Notes: generated by a model from the letters alone, not told the origin. A stretch of DNA of 27,675 bases from JAVBPB01 sp031549965 (GCA_031549965.1 JAVBPB010000013.1:1-27675); one strand, 5' to 3'. Shown: positions 1 through 8,130, numbered from the stretch's first letter. A program made the numbers and translations.

Positions 1-80
1 GCTTGTAAAAAACATGCTGAAGGAGGGTAAGGCAAACAATTGGATATATATAAATTCATATTTATCTGAAATAATTCGAT
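1..80. repeat. Arm of a type-B inverted-repeat element, cut by the window edge
   Basis: Bases 1-40 match the reverse complement of about 7477-7516 with about two mismatches, and bases 36-77 resemble 7599-7638 (attcatatttatctgaaa against attcatattcatctgaaa). The stretch is therefore one arm of another copy of the large hairpin at 7376-7716, with the partner arm outside the window. From here to the hrcA promoter (81-215) I see only a small stem (CAGC/GCTG, 151-165) and no gene. Confidence 0.6.
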
Positions 81-215
81 AATCTAAATTAAGCAATTTT
101 AAGAGGTTAACCTTAACTAGGTTGTAAATTGAAACATAAAAACCTTAAGTCAGCGACATTGGCTGTGAATAGTAACTAAGTCAAACATTTTTCATAAAAA
201 AAATTAAAAAACCAC

Positions 216-244
216 TTGACAAAATAAATAGATAGTGATATGTT
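216..244 (+). promoter_or_regulatory. Sigma-A-type promoter of the hrcA operon
   Basis: A -35 box TTGACA (216-221) and a -10 box TATGTT (239-244) are separated by exactly 17 bases. Transcription would start near 251, just before the CIRCE operator. This is the usual arrangement for HrcA-repressed class I heat-shock promoters. Confidence 0.85.
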
Positions 245-259
245 ATTTACATAAAGATA

Positions 260-286
260 TTAGCACTCTATCACAGTGAGTGCTAA
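260..286 (+). promoter_or_regulatory. CIRCE operator (HrcA binding site)
   Basis: A perfect CIRCE inverted repeat: TTAGCACTC, 9 bases, GAGTGCTAA. It lies between the promoter and hrcA, so the encoded HrcA should repress its own operon when GroE-assisted folding capacity is not limiting. It is the only CIRCE I found in the window, so dnaK and dnaJ heat control probably runs from here. Confidence 0.97.
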
Positions 287-336
287 CAAAAAACTAATGA
301 GTTAAGTCTTACTATAAATAAAAAGGAAGTGACTTA

Positions 337-1365
337 GTGGAGTTAGATGATAGAAAAGTAAAAATACTTCAAGCAATTATACGTAATTATTTAGAAACTG
401 GTGAACCAGTGGGCTCAAGAACTATTTCAAAGTACACTGACTTAAAATTAAGTTCTGCTACAATTAGGAATGAAATGGCTGATTTAGAGGAACTTGGTTA
501 TATAATTCAACCTCACACCTCAGCTGGTAGGATTCCATCAGATAAAGGATATAGATTATATGTAGATACGATGATGGAAGCAAAAGTTCAACAAGTGCAG
601 CAAATGAACGAATTATTAATTCAAAAGGCAGACAAACTTGAGATAATTTTAAAGCAAGTGGCAAAGCTCTTAGCAACAAACACTAATTACGCCACAATGG
701 TTACAGGTCCTCAATACAAAAATACAAAAATAAAATTTATTCAGTTATCCCAGGTTGATAATGAACAACTCTTAGCAGTAATTGTAGTAGATGGTAATCT
801 TTTGAAAAATAAGATTATAAAAACAAAAGAACCATTAGATAGTGAAACACTATTAAAACTTAATATATTACTTAATAGTTCTTTACAAGGATTATGCATA
901 CAAGAAATTAATCTGGATATCATTCAAAAGATGAAATTACAGGCAGGTGTTTATAGTAATATCGTAAGTGATGTTTTAGATGCAGTTGCAGAAGCTATAC
1001 AAGAAGAAGATGATCTGGAAGTGTATACAAGTGGAGCTACTAACATTCTTAAATATCCTGAGCTAAGTGATAAAGAAAGAGCTACAGAATTAATATATAC
1101 TTTGGAAGAAAAACAGCAGCTTGCTAATATTTTAAGTGATTCACAAGAACTTGATGAGCATAACAAAATTCAAGTGTATATTGGCAGTGAAAGTCCTGTT
1201 AAAAACATGCAAGATTGCAGTGTAGTCACAGCCACATATGAATTAGAAAAAGGTGTGCACAGCACCATAGGGATTATTGGACCAAAGAGGATGGACTATG
1301 AAAAGGTGGTAAATACTTTACAAGGTTTAATGGTACAATTAGATGAAATCTTTAAGAAGACATAG
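337..1365 (+). CDS. hrcA: Heat-inducible transcription repressor HrcA
   Basis: 342 aa, the usual family length. HrcA binds CIRCE operators and represses the dnaK (and usually groE) operon; GroEL keeps it active. The N-terminal ~80 residues form the winged-helix DNA-binding part, with the typical stretches GEPVGSRTIS, SSATIRNEMADLEELGY and HTSAGRIPSDKGYR. The rest is the GAF-like and dimerisation region, ending with the characteristic GIIGPKRMDYEKV. The start is GTG at 337, preceded by AAGGAAG at about 323-329; no better upstream start is seen. It is the first gene of the operon and lies directly behind the CIRCE site, which indicates autoregulation. grpE follows after 17 bases. Confidence 0.97.
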   Translation: MELDDRKVKILQAIIRNYLETGEPVGSRTISKYTDLKLSSATIRNEMADLEELGYIIQPHTSAGRIPSDKGYRLYVDTMMEAKVQQVQQMNELLIQKADKLEIILKQVAKLLATNTNYATMVTGPQYKNTKIKFIQLSQVDNEQLLAVIVVDGNLLKNKIIKTKEPLDSETLLKLNILLNSSLQGLCIQEINLDIIQKMKLQAGVYSNIVSDVLDAVAEAIQEEDDLEVYTSGATNILKYPELSDKERATELIYTLEEKQQLANILSDSQELDEHNKIQVYIGSESPVKNMQDCSVVTATYELEKGVHSTIGIIGPKRMDYEKVVNTLQGLMVQLDEIFKKT

Positions 1366-1382
1366 GGAAAGGTGAGAGTTAA

Positions 1383-1988
1383 GTGATAAAAGATAATAAT
1401 GAGGAATTAGAAGAAGATTTAACAAAAGATTCGTGTGATCAAACTGATGAACAACAAGAAGAAATAATATCTAACGATAATCTGGAAGAAGATACTTTAG
1501 AGAATCCAGAGCCTAAGAAAAAATCAGCTTTTGGGAAAAAAGACAAGAAAGATAAAAAGGATACTCAGATTGAAGAGTTAACTGATAGACTAAAAAGAAC
1601 AATGGCTGAATTTGATAATTTCAGAAAAAGAACTGAAAAAGAAAAGTCTCAAATGTATGAAATTGGTGCAAGAGATATAGTTGAAAAAATACTTCCTGTA
1701 ATTGATAATTTTGAAAGAGGATTAAATTCAATTACAGATGAAGAAAAAGAAACCCCATTTGCACAAGGTGTAGACAGGATATATAAGCAACTATTAACAA
1801 CCCTTGAAGATGCAGGGGTAAAGCAAATTGAGGCACTTAATAAGCCATTTGATTTAAACTTTCATAATGCAGTAATGCATATTGAAGATGAGAGTTTAGA
1901 AGAAAATATTGTAATAGAAGAATTTCAAAAAGGATACATTTATAGAGAGACAGTAATTCGTCACAGTATGGTAAAAGTAGCAAATTAA
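1383..1988 (+). CDS. grpE: Nucleotide exchange factor GrpE
   Basis: 201 aa. GrpE releases ADP from DnaK and so resets the chaperone cycle in the cytoplasm. Residues 1-60 are highly charged (E/D then K-rich) and probably disordered. A long coiled-coil helix follows (around TEELTDRLKRTMAEFDNFRK), then the C-terminal beta domain with FDPNFHNAV-like sequence (here FDLNFHNAVMHIED) and the ending GYIYRETVIRHSMVKVA. Translation starts at GTG 1383 with AAAGGTGAG a few bases upstream. The gene sits between hrcA and dnaK, the standard clostridial order, with short gaps on both sides, so it is cotranscribed from the CIRCE promoter. Confidence 0.96.
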   Translation: MIKDNNEELEEDLTKDSCDQTDEQQEEIISNDNLEEDTLENPEPKKKSAFGKKDKKDKKDTQIEELTDRLKRTMAEFDNFRKRTEKEKSQMYEIGARDIVEKILPVIDNFERGLNSITDEEKETPFAQGVDRIYKQLLTTLEDAGVKQIEALNKPFDLNFHNAVMHIEDESLEENIVIEEFQKGYIYRETVIRHSMVKVAN

Positions 1989-2007
1989 TATATAGGAGGA
2001 AAATATC

Positions 2008-3864
2008 ATGGGAAAAATAATAGGAATAGACTTAGGAACTACAAATTCATGCGTAGCTGTTATGGAAGGTGGAAAACCAGTTGTAATAGCTAATACAGAA
2101 GGTGCAAGAACAACTCCATCTGTTGTTGCATTTACTAAAACAGGAGAAAGATTAGTTGGTGAGCCAGCAAAAAGACAGGCAGTTACTAACTCAGATAAAA
2201 CTATTGGATCTATTAAGAGACATATGGGTACTGACTTTAGAGTAGCAATTGATGATAAAAAATATTCACCTCAAGAGATTTCTGCTATGACACTTCAAAA
2301 ACTTAAAACGGACGCAGAAAGTTATTTGGGAGAAAAAGTAACAGAAGCAGTTATTACTGTACCAGCATATTTTAACGATGCACAAAGACAGGCAACAAAG
2401 GATGCAGGTAAAATTGCAGGGCTTGATGTAAAAAGAATTATAAACGAACCAACAGCAGCAGCACTTGCATATGGTCTTGATAATGAACATGAACAAAAGA
2501 TTATGGTATACGATTTAGGTGGTGGTACATTCGACGTATCAATCATTGAAATTGGTGATGGAGTAATTGAAGTTTTAGCAACATCAGGTGATAACAGACT
2601 TGGTGGAGATGATTTTGACGATAAAATTACAAGATATATGATAGATGAATTTAAAAAGGCAGAAGGTGTTGACTTATCTACTGATAAGATGGCTCTTCAA
2701 AGATTAAAAGAAGCTGCTGAAAAAGCTAAAAAGGAATTATCTTCAGCAACAACTACTAACATTAACTTGCCATTCATTACAGCTACTAATGAAGGTCCAA
2801 AACACTTTGATTTAAACCTTACAAGAGCAAAATTTGATGAATTAACACATGATTTAGTAGAAAGAACTGCAATTCCAGTTCAAAATGCACTTAAAGATGC
2901 AGGAGTAAGTTCTTCAGAACTTGCAAAAGTATTATTAGTTGGTGGTTCAACACGTATACCGGCAGTTCAAGATAAAGTAAAACAATTAACAGGAAAAGAA
3001 GCTTCAAAAACACTTAATCCAGATGAATGTGTTGCTATAGGTGCATCAATTCAGGGAGGTAAACTTGCAGGAGATGCAGGTGCAGGCGAAATCTTACTTC
3101 TTGACGTAACTCCATTATCACTTAGTATTGAAACAATGGGTGGTGTTGCAACAAGACTTATTGAAAGAAATACAACAATACCTACTAAGAAGAGCCAAGT
3201 TTTCTCAACAGCAGCAGATAATCAATCAGCAGTTGATATTAATGTAGTTCAGGGTGAAAGACAATTTGCTAAAGATAACAAGAGCCTTGGTCAATTTAGA
3301 TTAGATGGTATTCCACCAGCAAGAAGAGGTGTTCCACAAATCGAAGTTACATTTGATATTGATGCTAATGGTATCGTTAATGTATCAGCTAAAGATTTAG
3401 GAACAGGAAGAGAACAACACATTACAATCACAGCAGGTTCAAACCTTTCTGACGCTGATATTGATAAGGCAGTAAAAGAAGCAGCAGAATATGAAGCACA
3501 AGACAGAAAACGTAAAGAAGCGGTAGAAGTACGTAATGATGCAGATTCAATGGTATTCCAAACTGAAAAGGCTTTACAAGAAGTTGGAGATAAAATAGAT
3601 GCTTCAGACAAATCAAAAGTTGAAGAAGAACTTAAAAGATTAAAAGAATTAATAGAAAAATCTAATCCAGAAGTTATGTCAGAAGGTGAAGTAGAAGATA
3701 TTAAAGCTGCTAAAGAAAAACTAATGGAAAGCTCACAAGCATTATTTGCTAAAGTTTATGAACAGGCACAAGGTGGTGGAGCTTCTGCTTCTTCAAATGC
3801 AGGACCAGAACCTGATGTATATCAAGCAGATGATGTAGTTGATGGAGATTATAGAGAAGTTTAA
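2008..3864 (+). CDS. dnaK: Hsp70 chaperone DnaK
   Basis: 618 aa, a normal length for a Gram-positive DnaK. It is an ATP-dependent chaperone for unfolded clients, working with DnaJ and GrpE. The ATPase domain shows GIDLGTTNSCVAV (6-18), the AVITVPAYFNDAQRQATKDAG block (114-134), NEPTAAALAYG (147-157) and the phosphate motif DLGGGTFDVS (169-178). The conserved linker DVTPLSL lies near 366-372, followed by the substrate-binding beta domain and the helical lid. The tail ends in an acidic stretch close to EEVDAD/VDGDYREV, as in many clostridia. AGGAGGA at 1994-2000 precedes the ATG. Codon choice looks well adapted (many gca, gga and aga codons), consistent with high expression. Confidence 0.99.
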   Translation: MGKIIGIDLGTTNSCVAVMEGGKPVVIANTEGARTTPSVVAFTKTGERLVGEPAKRQAVTNSDKTIGSIKRHMGTDFRVAIDDKKYSPQEISAMTLQKLKTDAESYLGEKVTEAVITVPAYFNDAQRQATKDAGKIAGLDVKRIINEPTAAALAYGLDNEHEQKIMVYDLGGGTFDVSIIEIGDGVIEVLATSGDNRLGGDDFDDKITRYMIDEFKKAEGVDLSTDKMALQRLKEAAEKAKKELSSATTTNINLPFITATNEGPKHFDLNLTRAKFDELTHDLVERTAIPVQNALKDAGVSSSELAKVLLVGGSTRIPAVQDKVKQLTGKEASKTLNPDECVAIGASIQGGKLAGDAGAGEILLLDVTPLSLSIETMGGVATRLIERNTTIPTKKSQVFSTAADNQSAVDINVVQGERQFAKDNKSLGQFRLDGIPPARRGVPQIEVTFDIDANGIVNVSAKDLGTGREQHITITAGSNLSDADIDKAVKEAAEYEAQDRKRKEAVEVRNDADSMVFQTEKALQEVGDKIDASDKSKVEEELKRLKELIEKSNPEVMSEGEVEDIKAAKEKLMESSQALFAKVYEQAQGGGASASSNAGPEPDVYQADDVVDGDYREV

Positions 3865-3871
3865 AAAACTA

Positions 3872-3900
3872 TTGACTAACAAACGAATATTGAGTAAAAT
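3872..3900 (+). promoter_or_regulatory. Likely internal promoter for dnaJ
   Basis: TTGACT (3872-3877) and TAAAAT (3895-3900) are spaced by 17 bases in the gap between dnaK and dnaJ. The predicted start, near 3907, coincides with the first base of the hairpin at 3907-3931. No CIRCE overlaps it, so it would give HrcA-independent transcription of dnaJ, prmA and rsmE. Confidence 0.6.
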
Positions 3901-3906
3901 AGAATG

Positions 3907-3938
3907 GGCTGTCTGTCATACATAGGCAGCCTATTTGT
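3907..3938 (+). terminator. Hairpin between dnaK and dnaJ (attenuator, partial terminator or mRNA 5' stem)
   Basis: GGCTGTCT (3907-3914) pairs with AGGCAGCC (3924-3931) with one G-U pair; the loop is nine bases and tatttgtt follows. The U run is weak, so full termination is doubtful. It could be a processing or stabilising structure that gives dnaK and dnaJ different mRNA levels, or a 5' stem on a transcript from the promoter just upstream. Confidence 0.5.
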
Positions 3939-3956
3939 TAATTGAAAGGTGATAAT

Positions 3957-5138
3957 ATGGCAGATAAGAGAGATTATTATGAGGTTCTCGGTGTATCAAA
4001 ATCAGCAGATGACGCAGAAATAAAAAAAGCATATAGACAACTGGCAAAGAAATATCATCCAGATACAAATACAGGTGATGCAAATGCAGAAGCTAAATTT
4101 AAAGAAGCATCAGAAGCATATGCAATACTAAGCGACTCTGAAAAGAGAAGACAATATGACCAATTTGGTCACGCTGCCTTTGATGGCGGTGCCGGCGGTG
4201 GTGGATTCGACTTTAGCAACATGGGTGACATGGGGGATATTTTTGGAGACATCTTTGGAGATTTTTTTGGTGGCGGAAGAAGTTCAAGAAGAGCAAGTAG
4301 TGGCCCAATGAAAGGTGCTAACTTAAGAACAAGTATTAGAATTACATTTGAAGAAGCAGTTTTTGGTATTGAAAAAGAGATTGAACTTTCACTTAAAGAT
4401 GAATGTAATGAATGTCACGGTACGGGAGCTAAAAAAGGTACACAAGCACAAACTTGTTCAAAATGTGGAGGAAAAGGTCAGGTTGTTTACACTCAGCAAT
4501 CTTTATTTGGTATGGTTAGAAATGTTCAGCCATGTCCAGATTGTAGAGGAACAGGTAAAATAGTAAAAGAAAAATGTCCGGATTGTTATGGCTCTGGATT
4601 TATAAGCAATAAAAAGAAGATAAAAGTTGCAGTACCAGCAGGAATTGATAACGGTCAAAGTATCAGAATAAGAGAAAAAGGTGAACCAGGTTCTAATGGA
4701 GGAGAAAGAGGAGATTTATTAGTTGAGGTAGTTGTAAGCAGACATCCAATACTTCAAAGACAAGAATATGATATTTTTTCTACAGTACCTATTTCGTTTG
4801 TTCAGGCAGCTATTGGTGGTGACGTAAGAATTAACACTGTAGATGGAGATGTAATTTATACCGTAAAAGAGGGAACACAAACAGATACTAAGGTAAGATT
4901 AAAAGGTAAAGGTGTACCTACACTTCGTAACAAAGCAGTAAGAGGTGATCACTACGTAACTTTAGTAGTTCAAGTTCCAGAAAAATTAACAAGTGAACAA
5001 AAAGATTTACTTAGAAAGTTTGATGATTCTGTAAATGGAAGAGAATCCCAAACAGATAGCCAGACAACTGAGCAATCAAACGAGTCAACTGATAAAAAAG
5101 AAAAAGGTAAAAGAAAAGGCCCTAAGAAACTTTGGTAA
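3957..5138 (+). CDS. dnaJ: Hsp40 co-chaperone DnaJ
   Basis: 393 aa from ATG 3957. DnaJ delivers clients to DnaK and stimulates its ATPase. The J domain (about residues 5-70) contains the HPD motif (YHPDTNTGD). A Gly/Phe-rich segment follows (GGAGGGGFDF...FGDIFGDFFGGG). The zinc region has all four CxxCxGxG repeats (CNECHGTG, CSKCGGKG, CPDCRGTG, CPDCYGSG). The C-terminal client-binding domains end in a Q/T/S- and K-rich tail. The frame is open to a TTG at 3942, but GAAAGGTGAT at 3944-3953 is clearly the ribosome binding site for ATG 3957, and MADKRDYYEVLG is the classical N-terminus. This is a type I (full-length) DnaJ. Confidence 0.98.
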   Translation: MADKRDYYEVLGVSKSADDAEIKKAYRQLAKKYHPDTNTGDANAEAKFKEASEAYAILSDSEKRRQYDQFGHAAFDGGAGGGGFDFSNMGDMGDIFGDIFGDFFGGGRSSRRASSGPMKGANLRTSIRITFEEAVFGIEKEIELSLKDECNECHGTGAKKGTQAQTCSKCGGKGQVVYTQQSLFGMVRNVQPCPDCRGTGKIVKEKCPDCYGSGFISNKKKIKVAVPAGIDNGQSIRIREKGEPGSNGGERGDLLVEVVVSRHPILQRQEYDIFSTVPISFVQAAIGGDVRINTVDGDVIYTVKEGTQTDTKVRLKGKGVPTLRNKAVRGDHYVTLVVQVPEKLTSEQKDLLRKFDDSVNGRESQTDSQTTEQSNESTDKKEKGKRKGPKKLW

Positions 5139-5184
5139 AAATTTTGAGCACTAATAATTAAAATAAATGAATTGAGGGATTTAT

Positions 5185-6141
5185 TTGAAATGGACAAAAC
5201 TAACACTCACCACAACTTCTGAAGCAATAGATTCAGTAAGTTATATGCTAGGTGAGCTTGGAATTGAAGGAATTGAAATTTCTGATAATGTACCGCTATC
5301 TGAAATTGACAGGCAAAAAATGTTTATTGATATATTACCTGAAATAAATGAAAATGATGAAACTGCAAAAATCAGTTTCTATATCGATAGCGAAGAAAAT
5401 CAATATGAATTAATGGATAAAATTAACAAAGAATTAGATGAACTATCTGATTTTATGAATCTTGGTCAAAGAACAATAGAAATTTCAACAACAGAGGATA
5501 CAGATTGGGTAGATAATTGGAAACAATACTTCAAACCATTTCGATTAAATGAAAACATAGTTATAAAGCCTACTTGGGAAAATTTCGAAAAAGAATTTGA
5601 CGAAGATATTATTATTGAAATTGATCCTGGAACAGCGTTTGGAACAGGTTCCCATGAAACCACAAAATTATGTATTTCGGCATTAAAAGAATATATAAAT
5701 CCAGATACAAAACTTTTGGATGTAGGATGCGGAAGTGGAATACTTTCAATAATTGGATTAAAATTAGGAGCTGCTTTAGCCGTTGGAATTGATGTAGATC
5801 CAATTGCACAAAAAGTAAGCAACGAAAATGCATCAATAAATAGCATTACATCAGAGGATTTTACCTGTTTATTAGGTGATATTATTTCAGATGAAGAGTT
5901 GCAAAATGAAACAGGACTAGAGACTTTTGACTTAATAGTTGCAAATATTTTAGCTGACGTAATAATTCCATTATCTAAAGTTATTGGTAAAAATCTTAAG
6001 AAAAATGGTATATTTGTTAGTTCAGGAATAATAAACACTAAAAAAGATAGTGTAAAAAAAGCATTATTAGACAATGGTTGGCAAATAGTTAAAATTAATG
6101 AAATGAATGATTGGGTTTCAATTATTGCTAAAAAATTATAA
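5185..6141 (+). CDS. prmA: Ribosomal protein L11 methyltransferase PrmA
   Basis: 318 aa. PrmA uses S-adenosylmethionine to methylate lysines and the N-terminus of ribosomal protein L11. The N-terminal L11-recognition domain begins with MKW-LTLTTTSEAIDSVSYML, typical of the family. The catalytic domain shows DPGTAFGTGSHETT (147-160), the SAM-binding motif LLDVGCGSG (177-185), GIDVDP (201-206) and VANILADVI (252-260). Translation starts at TTG 5185 after GAGGGA; the nearby ATG at 5190 is out of frame. It is placed after dnaJ exactly as yqeT is in Bacillus, so it is probably cotranscribed with the chaperone genes. Confidence 0.96.
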   Translation: MKWTKLTLTTTSEAIDSVSYMLGELGIEGIEISDNVPLSEIDRQKMFIDILPEINENDETAKISFYIDSEENQYELMDKINKELDELSDFMNLGQRTIEISTTEDTDWVDNWKQYFKPFRLNENIVIKPTWENFEKEFDEDIIIEIDPGTAFGTGSHETTKLCISALKEYINPDTKLLDVGCGSGILSIIGLKLGAALAVGIDVDPIAQKVSNENASINSITSEDFTCLLGDIISDEELQNETGLETFDLIVANILADVIIPLSKVIGKNLKKNGIFVSSGIINTKKDSVKKALLDNGWQIVKINEMNDWVSIIAKKL

Positions 6142-6165
6142 TATTTTGCAAGTAAAGGAAGAATT

Positions 6166-6918
6166 ATGCATCGTTTTTTTGTAAATGAAGATCAAATTAA
6201 TAACAATCAAGTTTTTATCACAGGAATTGATGTAAATCATATTAAAAACGTGTTAAGAATGAAAATAGATGATAAAATTGTAATTAGTAATGGACAAGGA
6301 AGAGAGTTCTATTGTATAATAAATAAAATAGACAATTCCATCGTTGTAGCAAGTATTGTAAAAGAAGATATAATGAATACTGAACTTGGAGCAAGGATCT
6401 ATCTTTTTCAAGGACTTCCTAAATCAGATAAGATGGAACTTATAATACAAAAAGCTGTGGAGCTTGGAGTTTATGAAATTATACCTGTTGAAACAAGTAG
6501 AACCATAGTTAAACTTGATGACAAAAAAGAAGCTAAAAAGCTTGAAAGATGGATGGGAATATGCCAAAGTGCAGCCAAACAGTCCAATAGAGAATTTGTT
6601 CCAAGTGTAACTAAAACCTTATCATTTGCAAAAGCAATTGCCTATGCCAGTCAATTAGAGTGTAATATTATTCCTTACGAATTGGAAAAGACAATGACCA
6701 AAACAAAAGAAATTATTGATAATATACATACACGTAAATCAATTGGGATATTTATTGGGCCGGAAGGTGGTTTTGACGAAAAGGAGATTGAATTGGCGTT
6801 AAGTAATGGTATAACACCAATTTCATTAGGTAGGAGAATTCTTAGAACAGAAACAGCCGGCTTATCTATTTTATCAGTTATAATGTACCAATTGGAGGCG
6901 AAATATTATGGCATCTAA
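6166..6918 (+). CDS. rsmE: 16S rRNA (uracil-1498-N3)-methyltransferase RsmE
   Basis: 250 aa, a full-length member of the SPOUT (knotted) methyltransferases. It methylates U1498 of 16S rRNA in the assembled 30S subunit. Visible motifs are the N-terminal PUA-like start HRFFV, then PKSDKMELIIQKAVELGV (85-102), QSAAKQSNR (134-142), the SAM-site GPEGGF (198-203) and LGRRILRTETA (221-231) at the knot. AAGGAAG precedes ATG 6166. It follows prmA after 24 bases, the same order as Bacillus yqeT-yqeU. Its last four codons overlap the start of the response regulator gene, so the two are translationally linked. Confidence 0.96.
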   Translation: MHRFFVNEDQINNNQVFITGIDVNHIKNVLRMKIDDKIVISNGQGREFYCIINKIDNSIVVASIVKEDIMNTELGARIYLFQGLPKSDKMELIIQKAVELGVYEIIPVETSRTIVKLDDKKEAKKLERWMGICQSAAKQSNREFVPSVTKTLSFAKAIAYASQLECNIIPYELEKTMTKTKEIIDNIHTRKSIGIFIGPEGGFDEKEIELALSNGITPISLGRRILRTETAGLSILSVIMYQLEAKYYGI

Positions 6919-7282
6919 TATACTTGTTGTGGATGATGCAACATTTGCAAGACTTTTAATAAAGAAAATAATAAAAGATGTAGGGATGAGTGAAATAGTT
7001 TATGAAGCAAGTAATGGATATGATGCTATTAAGTTATCAAAGGAATACCAGCCCATTATTATTTTTCTTGACATAACAATGCCTGGTTTGGATGGCATAG
7101 AAGCACTTCCTGAAATACTTAAAGAGAGCCCTGATTCAAAGGTAATTATGTGTTCCTCAGTGGGTCAGTATGGAGCTGTAGTTCAGGCTTTTAAATTAGG
7201 AGCATTCGATTTTATTGTAAAGCCACTGGAAAAAGACAGAGTAATTAAGGCTATTCAAAGAGCAACGAAAGAACGATTTTAA
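6908..7282 (+). CDS. Single-domain (CheY-like) response regulator
   Basis: 124 aa, consisting only of a receiver domain. Expected active-site residues are present: the acidic pair D9/D10, phosphoacceptor D55 (FLDITMPG), S83/S84 after the fourth strand, and K105 in the VKP motif. There is no output domain, so it presumably acts by protein-protein contact, as CheY or Spo0F do. No histidine kinase or chemotaxis gene is nearby, so its partner is unknown. The ATG lies inside rsmE (11-base overlap), with its ribosome binding site GGAGGCG at 6895-6901 encoded by rsmE codons. It is the last gene before the terminator at 7297. CheY is the closest recognisable relative, but the pathway cannot be told from this sequence. 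Confidence 0.9.
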   Translation: MASNILVVDDATFARLLIKKIIKDVGMSEIVYEASNGYDAIKLSKEYQPIIIFLDITMPGLDGIEALPEILKESPDSKVIMCSSVGQYGAVVQAFKLGAFDFIVKPLEKDRVIKAIQRATKERF

Positions 7283-7296
7283 TTATGCTGATTTTT

Positions 7297-7331
7297 AACA
7301 AGAGGTTTCTTTTGGTGCCTCTTGTTATTTT
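7297..7331 (+). terminator. Intrinsic terminator of the hrcA-dnaK-rsmE operon
   Basis: A perfect 9-bp stem AACAAGAGG (7297-7305) / CCTCTTGTT (7318-7326) with a 12-base loop, followed by ATTTT. It lies 14 bases after the response regulator stop codon. Confidence 0.85.
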
Positions 7332-7375
7332 GATGTTTGGGGGATTTTATTGGAGTGGTTATCGTTAGTGGACGC

Positions 7376-7716
7376 TGACGGACGCTTTGCCTTGGGGGTA
7401 TGCCATGAGAGTATAATTAAAAAGTCCTTTTAGGTTGTGGGAATTTTTCAGATGAATATGAATGTATAATTATTTAATTGTTTGCCTTACCCTCCTTCGG
7501 CATATTTTTTACAAGCCTTTGCTAATAAAAATTTTGCAAGCAAATTTTTTATTAGCAAAGTCTTATAAAAAATATAAACGCCTCCTCGGCCGGTCTGCAC
7601 AATTAAATAATTATACATTCATATTCATCTGAAAAATTAATTTACTGTATCGAATGGACTTTTTAATTATCCTCCATGGAAATGAAGTTTTTGAGGCAAA
7701 GCTGGGTATCCAAAAA
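7376..7716. repeat. Type-B giant inverted-repeat element (MITE-like)
   Basis: One nested hairpin occupies the whole stretch. The ends GCTTTGCC (7384-7391) and GGCAAAGC (7695-7702) are perfectly complementary. Inside, a 15-bp helix (7413-7427 with 7656-7670) is followed by a perfect 40-bp helix (7442-7481 with 7599-7638). Then come a nearly perfect 14-bp helix (about 7502-7515 with 7562-7575) and a 15-bp apical stem (7517-7531 with 7546-7560). It has no usable reading frame. The ends match the type-A elements in this window (CGCTTTGC at one end, GCAAAGCTG..TATCCAAAA at the other). One more arm of the same type is at 1-80. I interpret it as a non-autonomous mobile element; no transposase is in the window. 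Confidence 0.75.
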
Positions 7717-7902
7717 TATTGCGTTACTTGTGGATTAGACTTCAATGTATTCCGTGTTTTGCTTTATAGACGGAGTCTTTTTAGATATAGTTTTAATGTA
7801 TAAAAATTGAATATTATGATTTTATCCTATGTTTTGTAGAGCTATAAACGGTAATATTTTTATACCGATGAAAATTATATATGTGCATTAACATAAATAA
7901 AA
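7717..7902. other. Gene-free spacer between two repeats
   Basis: No convincing reading frame with a ribosome binding site, on either strand. There is only a small stem CGGTA/TACCG near 7849-7867. The stretch is AT-rich and looks like ordinary spacer. Confidence 0.4.
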
Positions 7903-8130
7903 GCTTTGAATAGCCAGCTTTGCCTCAATACCTAAATCTCCCTCTGAGTCTTTATATATGTTCTTTAAAAATGCCTTACGGATCATGGAAAGGAGACTAT
8001 ACCATCATGTCAGCCTTCTGATATGATGGTTGTATATAGGCTCATTGGAATGTTTGACCGTCGGCATTTTTAAAGAACATATCTAAAGACTTAGAGGGTC
8101 AAAGACTACAAGGCAAAGCGTCAGTCTAGG
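7903..8130 (-). repeat. Type-A inverted-repeat element, copy A1
   Basis: The perfect 9-bp ends are GCTTTGCCT (7917-7925) and AGGCAAAGC (8111-8119). A 36-base arm (7940-7975) pairs with 8063-8098, with only one mismatch and one G-U pair. The core, read on the minus strand, contains AAACATTCCAAT (8055-8044), GAGCCTAT (8043-8036), a private 8-bp hairpin (8001-8008 with 8023-8030), ATAGTCTC (8000-7993) and TTTCCATG. The same core is found at 11101-11160 and 16902-16960. It is oriented opposite to those copies. It lies upstream of the cysteine desulfurase gene. Confidence 0.8.

Noticed and set aside
5466..6074. 202-codon open frame antisense to prmA
   Set aside because: prmA has all family motifs; the antisense frame has no ribosome binding site or recognisable protein pattern and is a composition shadow.
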